Source: Falsiroseomonas sp041690465 (GTDB taxonomy: Bacteria > Pseudomonadota > Alphaproteobacteria > Acetobacterales > Acetobacteraceae). Taken from it: DNA of 64,000 nt. The stretch is from NCBI RefSeq assembly GCF_041690465.1, contig NZ_JAWLHG010000011.1:97001-161000 (forward strand), in the 5' to 3' direction. Below, in pieces: positions 60,069 through 64,000 of the stretch (positions are counted from its first letter, which is position 1; every line of letters starts with the position of its first letter). The notes under the pieces were generated by a model. It was not told the origin of the DNA and ran no database searches. It saw only the letters and a program-made list of their open reading frames with translations. The translations under genes were made by a program, and so were the position numbers.

Positions 60069-61193
60069 ATGCTGGCTGATCCCCTCCCGCTCGCCCAGGC
60101 GCTGATCCGCTGCCGGTCCGTCACGCCCGCCGATGACGGCGCGCTGGCAGTGCTGGAGGCGGCCCTCGCTCCGCTCGGCTTCGCCTGCCATCGCCTGGAG
60201 TTCGGCACGACGCCGAATCTCTACGCCCGCCGCGGCACCGCTGGCCCGCACCTGATGTTCGCCGGCCACACCGATGTCGTCCCGCCCGGCAACGCGCCCT
60301 GGACCACCGATCCCTTCGGTGCCGAGGTGAAGGAAGGCGTCCTCCACGGCCGGGGTGCCACCGATATGAAGGGTGGCATCGCCGCCTGGGTGGTCGCCAT
60401 CGCCGATGTGCTGGCGCGCCGCCCGGACCTGCCCGGCAGCCTCTCCCTGCTGATCACCGGCGACGAGGAAGGCCCGGCCCTCGACGGCACGGTGAAGGTG
60501 CTCGGCTGGCTGGCCGAACGCGGCGAGCTTCCGGATTGCTGCCTGGTCGGCGAACCCACCAGCAAGGCGACGCTCGGCGACACCATCAAGGTGGGCCGGC
60601 GCGGCAGCATGAACGCCGCCATCACCGTGCACGGCACGCAGGGCCACAGCGCCTATCCGCAGCGCGCCGACAACCCGGTGCACCGCCTGGTGCGGGTGCT
60701 GCACGCGCTGACCGCGGAACCGCTCGACGCCGGCACCGAGTTCTTCGAGCCCTCGACGCTGCAGGTGACCAGCTTCGATGTCGGCAACCCCGCCACCAAC
60801 GTGATCCCCGCCGAGGCGCGCGCCCGGCTCAACATCCGCTTCAACGACCTGCACAGCTCCGCCGCGCTCACCGCGAGGCTGCGCGCCGTGCTGGACCGCG
60901 AGGCGCCGCGCCACGAACTCGCCGTGGAGTGTTCCGGCGAAAGCTTCCTCACCCGGCCCGGCCCCTTCGTGGAGGCGCTGGTCCGCGCCGTGCGCGCCAC
61001 CACCGGGCAGGAGCCGAGGCTGGATACCGGCGGCGGCACCTCCGACGCCCGCTTCGTGGCGCGGTATTGCCCGGTTGCGGAGCTCGGCGCGGTCGGCGCG
61101 ACCATGCACCAGGCGGATGAGCGCACGCCGGTGGCGGAACTCCGCGCCCTCGCGAAGCTCTACGCCGCGGTGATCGAGGAGGTGCTGCGCTGA
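60069..61193 (+). CDS. dapE: succinyl-diaminopimelate desuccinylase
   Basis: A 374-residue di-zinc M20-family hydrolase that releases LL-diaminopimelate from its N-succinyl form. Metal and catalytic motifs in order: FAGHTDVVPPGNAPWTTDPF, GRGATDMKGGIAAW, TGDEEGPA, CLVGEPTS and the C-terminal histidine in ATMHQADERTP; the lid has VHGTQGHSAYPQ. The start is ATG 60069. It is separated from dapD by 146 bases containing two hairpins, so separate control is possible. Confidence 0.96.
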   Translation: MLADPLPLAQALIRCRSVTPADDGALAVLEAALAPLGFACHRLEFGTTPNLYARRGTAGPHLMFAGHTDVVPPGNAPWTTDPFGAEVKEGVLHGRGATDMKGGIAAWVVAIADVLARRPDLPGSLSLLITGDEEGPALDGTVKVLGWLAERGELPDCCLVGEPTSKATLGDTIKVGRRGSMNAAITVHGTQGHSAYPQRADNPVHRLVRVLHALTAEPLDAGTEFFEPSTLQVTSFDVGNPATNVIPAEARARLNIRFNDLHSSAALTARLRAVLDREAPRHELAVECSGESFLTRPGPFVEALVRAVRATTGQEPRLDTGGGTSDARFVARYCPVAELGAVGATMHQADERTPVAELRALAKLYAAVIEEVLR

Positions 61194-61222
61194 GTCCGCC
61201 CCCGCCGCCGCCCTCGCCGCAG

Positions 61223-61789
61223 ATGCGCCCGGTGATCACCGCCGGCCTGGCCGGCGCCTTCCTGCTGGGCCGCGGCCGGCCGGACGGGCTGGCGCTGATC
61301 GAGGATACGCCCGAAGGGGCGTGGCGCTCCTTCGCCGCGGCGCTGATCTGCCTGCCGGCCTTCCTGGCGCTGCGCATGTTCGCCTGGGCCGGGGTGGGCA
61401 TGCCGGAAGGCGGCTTCCTCCGCGGCATGATGGCGGAGCTGATCGGCTACACCATCGCCTGGACCGCCTTCGCGCTGCTCTCGCTGCCGATCGCGACGGC
61501 CTGGGGCCGCGGCGCCGCCTGGCCGCACTTCATCGCCGCCTGGAACTGGACCAACGTGGTGCAGTACCTCGTGCTGATCGCGCTGATGCTCCCGGGCCTG
61601 CTCGGCCTGCCGGGCATGCTGTCCGGCATCCTCTCGCTCGCCGGCCTCGCCTATGCGGTGTGGCTGGAATGGTTCGTGGCGCGGCGCGCCCTCGGGGTGG
61701 ACGGGCTGCGCGCGGGGGTGCTGGTGGGGGTGGACCTGATGCTCGGCCTGTTCCTGGGCGGGCTGATCCGGACGCTGGGGGAGGGGTGA
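61223..61789 (+). CDS. small polytopic membrane protein of unknown function
   Basis: A 188-residue protein with about five hydrophobic segments (for example ICLPAFLALRMFAWAGV, IAWTAFALLSLPIATAW, VVQYLVLIALMLPGLLGLP and the last about 20 residues). It recurs downstream of dapE in related bacteria as a hypothetical inner-membrane protein, as far as I recall; I assign no function. The stop lies 5 bases before the Ldh2-family start, and dapE ends 29 bases upstream, so the three are probably cotranscribed. Confidence 0.8.
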   Translation: MRPVITAGLAGAFLLGRGRPDGLALIEDTPEGAWRSFAAALICLPAFLALRMFAWAGVGMPEGGFLRGMMAELIGYTIAWTAFALLSLPIATAWGRGAAWPHFIAAWNWTNVVQYLVLIALMLPGLLGLPGMLSGILSLAGLAYAVWLEWFVARRALGVDGLRAGVLVGVDLMLGLFLGGLIRTLGEG

Positions 61790-61794
61790 GGGGC

Positions 61795-62865
61795 ATGGCC
61801 GAGCGTCACGATGCGGCGGCGCTGCTGCGCTTCGCCACCGGATGCGCCCGCGCCGCCGGCCTGCCGGAGGAGAAGGCGCGTGACGTCGCCGAGGTGCTGC
61901 TCGAAGGCGACCTGATGGGCCACGACACCCACGGCCTGGCGCTGCTCACCCCCTATCTCGACAGCCTCGCCAGTGGCGACATGGCGGCAGCCGGCGAGCC
62001 CGAGCGCGTCTCCGCCACCCCGGTCGCCGAGACCTGGGACGGCCGCAAGCTGCCCGGCCCCTGGCTGGTGCGCCGTGCCATCGCCACGGCGGAAAAGGCG
62101 GCCGGGGTGTTCGGCCTGGGCGCGGTGAGCATCGCGCGCAGCCATCATATCGGCTGCCTCGCCGCCTATGGCCCGCCGGTGGCGGCGAATGGGCACATGC
62201 TGCTGCTGACGTGCTCGGATCCGGCGACCGCCTCGGTCGCGCCCTGGGGCGGCACGCGGCGGGTGATCACGCCCAACCCGGTCGCCGCCGCCTGGCCGAC
62301 GCCGGACGGGCCGGTGATCCTGGACGTCTCGATGTCCATCACCACCAACGGCATGACGGCGCGCCGCCGGGCCGAGGGCACGCGCTTCCCCGGCCAATGG
62401 CTGCTGGACGCGCGGGGCAACCCGACCGACGATCCCAACGCCTTCTTCACCGACCCGGCCGGCACCCTGCTGCCGCTCGGTGGCGTGGAGGCCGGCCACA
62501 AGGGCTTCGCGCTCGGCCTGCTGGTCGAGGCGCTGACCAGCGGCCTCGCCGGCCATGGCCGGGCGGAGGCGCCGGGCGGCTGGGGCGCGAATGTCTTCGT
62601 CCTGGTGCTCGACCCCGCGAAGTTCGGCGGCGCCGAGCGTTTCCTGGCGGAGAGCGGCTGGATGGCCGGCGCGGTGCGCGGCAACCCGCCGCGGCCCGGC
62701 TTCGACGCCGCGCGCCTGCCCGGCGACGGTGCGATGGCACGCCGGGCCAAGGCCCTGGCCGAGGGCGTCACGCTGCATCCGGCGATTCCGCCGATGCTGG
62801 GGAAGCTGGCCGAGCGCTACGGGGTGCGGCTGCCGGCGGCGATCGGCGCAGGTTCGGCTTCATAG
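61795..62865 (+). CDS. Ldh2/malate-lactate dehydrogenase family oxidoreductase
   Basis: A 356-residue NAD(P)-dependent dehydrogenase of the sulfolactate/ureidoglycolate/Delta1-piperideine-2-carboxylate reductase family (Ldh2 fold, not Rossmann). Segments: GDLMGHDTHGLALL with the catalytic histidine, VSIARSHHIGCLAAYG, ITPNPVAAAWPTPDGPVILDVSMS, and LPLGGVEAGHKGFALGLLVEALTSG (given in part). The substrate is not defined by sequence; the position after dapE might hint at a cyclic imino acid. ATG 61795 has GAGGGG-type SDs. Confidence 0.9.
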   Translation: MAERHDAAALLRFATGCARAAGLPEEKARDVAEVLLEGDLMGHDTHGLALLTPYLDSLASGDMAAAGEPERVSATPVAETWDGRKLPGPWLVRRAIATAEKAAGVFGLGAVSIARSHHIGCLAAYGPPVAANGHMLLLTCSDPATASVAPWGGTRRVITPNPVAAAWPTPDGPVILDVSMSITTNGMTARRRAEGTRFPGQWLLDARGNPTDDPNAFFTDPAGTLLPLGGVEAGHKGFALGLLVEALTSGLAGHGRAEAPGGWGANVFVLVLDPAKFGGAERFLAESGWMAGAVRGNPPRPGFDAARLPGDGAMARRAKALAEGVTLHPAIPPMLGKLAERYGVRLPAAIGAGSAS

Positions 62866-62898
62866 GGCATCTGGCGTTCGCCGCCGGGCGCGGTAAGG

Positions 62899-62910
62899 TT
62901 GTGCGCACAA
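62899..62910. promoter_or_regulatory. perfect 12-bp palindrome TTGTGCGCACAA, likely operator
   Basis: A perfect dyad 57 bases upstream of the Bug protein gene, in the only A/T-rich intergenic patch nearby. TTGT...ACAA dyads are typical of GntR- and LacI-type repressor sites. The regulator is not encoded in the window. Confidence 0.45.
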
Positions 62911-62967
62911 AACGGCACATGTTGCTCATTCTGGGCGCAGAGCAGCCGGAAGCTGGAGACGTTCTTG

Positions 62968-63948
62968 ATGCAGACCCGCCGCCAGACCCTGTCCCTTGCC
63001 CTCGGCGCCGTTGCCGCGCCGTCAGTCGTCCGCGCCCAGTCGGGCTCGGCCTGGCGGCCGACGCGGCCTGTCCGCCTGGTCGTTCCCTTTGCCCCCGGTG
63101 GCTCCAACGACATCGTCGGACGCATCGTTGCCGAAGCAGCGGGACAGGCGCTCGGACAGTCGATCGTGATCGAGAACCGGGCCGGGGCCGGCAGCATGAT
63201 CGGCGCGGAGCATGTCGCGCGCGCGGCGCCGGATGGCTACACGCTGCTGATCAACAGTGCCCATTCGACGGTGCCCGCGATCGTTGCCCGCGTTCCCTAC
63301 CGAACCGTCGAGGACTTCGCCGGCGTGGCGGTGGCCGGCTTCTCGCCCTATGTGCTCTGCGCCAATCCGCAGCTGCCGGTGGAATCGGCGCAGCAGCTGG
63401 TGGCGCTGCTGAAGGCCAACCCCGGCCGCTACAACATGGCGACGGCCGGCATCGGCAGCGGCGTGCATGTCGGCGCGGAACTCTTCCGCTCCATCACCAA
63501 GGTGGAGGTGGAGCTGGTGCATTACCGCGGCGGCGGACCGTCGGTGGCCGCGCTCGTCGCCAACGAATCGCAGTTCGGCACGCCGACCATGGCGTCCTCG
63601 CTCGGACAGGTCCGCGGCGGCGGCGTCCGCGCGCTCGCGGTGCTGGCCGAGCAGCGCACCCCGGCCCTGCCCAACGTGCCGAGCGCACCGGAGGCCGGCC
63701 TGCCCGGGCTGGTCGTGGAGGAGTTCTTCCCCATCCTCGCCCCGGCCGCCACGCCGGCCCCCGTGGTGGCGGCGCTGGGCGCCGCCTTCCGCGGCGCGAT
63801 CCAGCAGAGTGCCGCGAGGCTGAGCGAACTGGCCGGCGTCGTGCCGCGGGCGGGCTTCGAGACCTCCGAGCAGGTGATGAAGGTGGTGCGCGACGGCGTC
63901 GAGCAGTACACCTCGATCCTGCGCGCCGCGGGCGTGCAGCCCACCTGA
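62968..63948 (+). CDS. TctC/Bug-family periplasmic solute-binding protein
   Basis: A 326-residue Bug protein with a twin-arginine-like leader (MQTRRQTLSLALGAVAAP to VVRAQ). Family pattern: RPVRLVVPFAPGGSNDIVGRIVAEA, QSIVIENRAGAGSMIGAEHVA, PDGYTLLINSAH, YRGGGPSVAALVANESQFG and the C-terminal VMKVVRDGVEQY. It binds an unknown carboxylate or related solute for a TTT transporter encoded elsewhere. ATG 62968 has GGAG about 10 bases upstream. A palindromic operator candidate precedes it. Confidence 0.93.
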   Translation: MQTRRQTLSLALGAVAAPSVVRAQSGSAWRPTRPVRLVVPFAPGGSNDIVGRIVAEAAGQALGQSIVIENRAGAGSMIGAEHVARAAPDGYTLLINSAHSTVPAIVARVPYRTVEDFAGVAVAGFSPYVLCANPQLPVESAQQLVALLKANPGRYNMATAGIGSGVHVGAELFRSITKVEVELVHYRGGGPSVAALVANESQFGTPTMASSLGQVRGGGVRALAVLAEQRTPALPNVPSAPEAGLPGLVVEEFFPILAPAATPAPVVAALGAAFRGAIQQSAARLSELAGVVPRAGFETSEQVMKVVRDGVEQYTSILRAAGVQPT

Positions 63949-63967
63949 GGCAGCGCCGGGTCGCCAG

Positions 63968-64000
63968 CGGGGGGCCCGCGGGAGCCCCGGGCGGCCCCCG
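63968..64000. terminator. terminator-like hairpin at window end
   Basis: CGGGGG(G)CC ... GGCCCCCG forms an 8-bp stem (one bulged base) around a second GC-rich inner stem, 20 bases after the Bug protein stop. The window ends at its 3' arm, so a T-run cannot be checked. Confidence 0.4.

Noticed and set aside
1..64000. tRNA, rRNA, CRISPR arrays, insertion sequences, integrases, phage or toxin-antitoxin genes
   Set aside because: I read the intergenic regions on both strands and saw no cloverleaf-like gene, no regularly spaced repeats and no transposase or integrase motif.

Overview
The window is chromosomal DNA of very high G+C (about 70% by eye) with dense, alphaproteobacterial-type gene content. 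The gatCAB / ruvX / pyrB-pyrC' / plsY-dprA-topA-rnr block, the rpmG-pleD neighbourhood, the many Tat-like or Sec-exported solute-binding proteins of the TctC/Bug family and a pimeloyl-CoA-type beta-oxidation cluster all suggest the Rhodospirillales, most likely an Acetobacteraceae of the Roseomonas kind. This placement is inference from gene content. I found no rRNA, tRNA, CRISPR array, transposase, integrase or phage gene.

Layout. 0.1-6.6 kb: a CBS-domain protein, a small unknown, pdxJ-pdxA (vitamin B6), a c-type cytochrome, a divergent tryptophan-catabolism pair (kynureninase-like / kynA) and threonine aldolase. 6.6-11.8 kb: a tightly coupled minus-strand operon of lytic transglycosylase, alpha/beta hydrolase, pgpA, pncC and an M20 dipeptidase. 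11.9-18.9 kb: sulfotransferase-like protein, FAH-family hydrolase, ketopantoate-reductase-like protein, an oxalate/acyl-CoA ligase, metallophosphoesterase, DUF2892 protein, Nu-type glutathione transferase and a glyoxalase-like protein. 19-32.9 kb: PmtA-like methyltransferase, pleD, rpmG (55 aa), an S41 protease, rnr, topA, dprA, plsY, a dihydroorotase homologue without its metal-binding HxH motif, pyrB and ruvX. 33-37.3 kb: gatC-gatA-gatB and an AI-2E-family permease.

37.4-47.3 kb: a family-5 solute-binding protein, nitronate monooxygenase, then a four-gene cluster (fused hydratase/dehydrogenase, CoA ligase, large and small acyl-CoA dehydrogenases) that resembles the pimFACD genes for dicarboxylate oxidation, followed by a Bug protein. 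47.4-54.9 kb: a NUDIX hydrolase and a candidate catabolic island of hydantoinase, polar-amino-acid ABC permease (apparently frameshifted at its start), its binding protein and a DapA-family lyase/deaminase. Divergent from this island is a 958-aa oxidoreductase that joins, in one chain, modules normally split over three HcnA/HcnB/HcnC-like subunits.

54.9-64 kb: a RibD/DHFR-like reductase coupled to an HtrA-like protein with all three catalytic residues replaced, a diguanylate cyclase coupled to a DUF2336 protein, dapD, dapE, a small membrane protein, an Ldh2-family dehydrogenase and a second Bug protein preceded by a perfect 12-bp palindrome. Many genes overlap by ATGA/TGATG, which implies translational coupling. 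GC-rich hairpin repeats lie inside the 5' part of rnr, before dprA and between the ABC binding protein and its permease.

The most unusual items are the three-module fusion oxidoreductase and its gene island, the catalytically dead HtrA homologue, the repeat-derived linker in RNase R, and the permease with a strong SD-ATG in the wrong frame.
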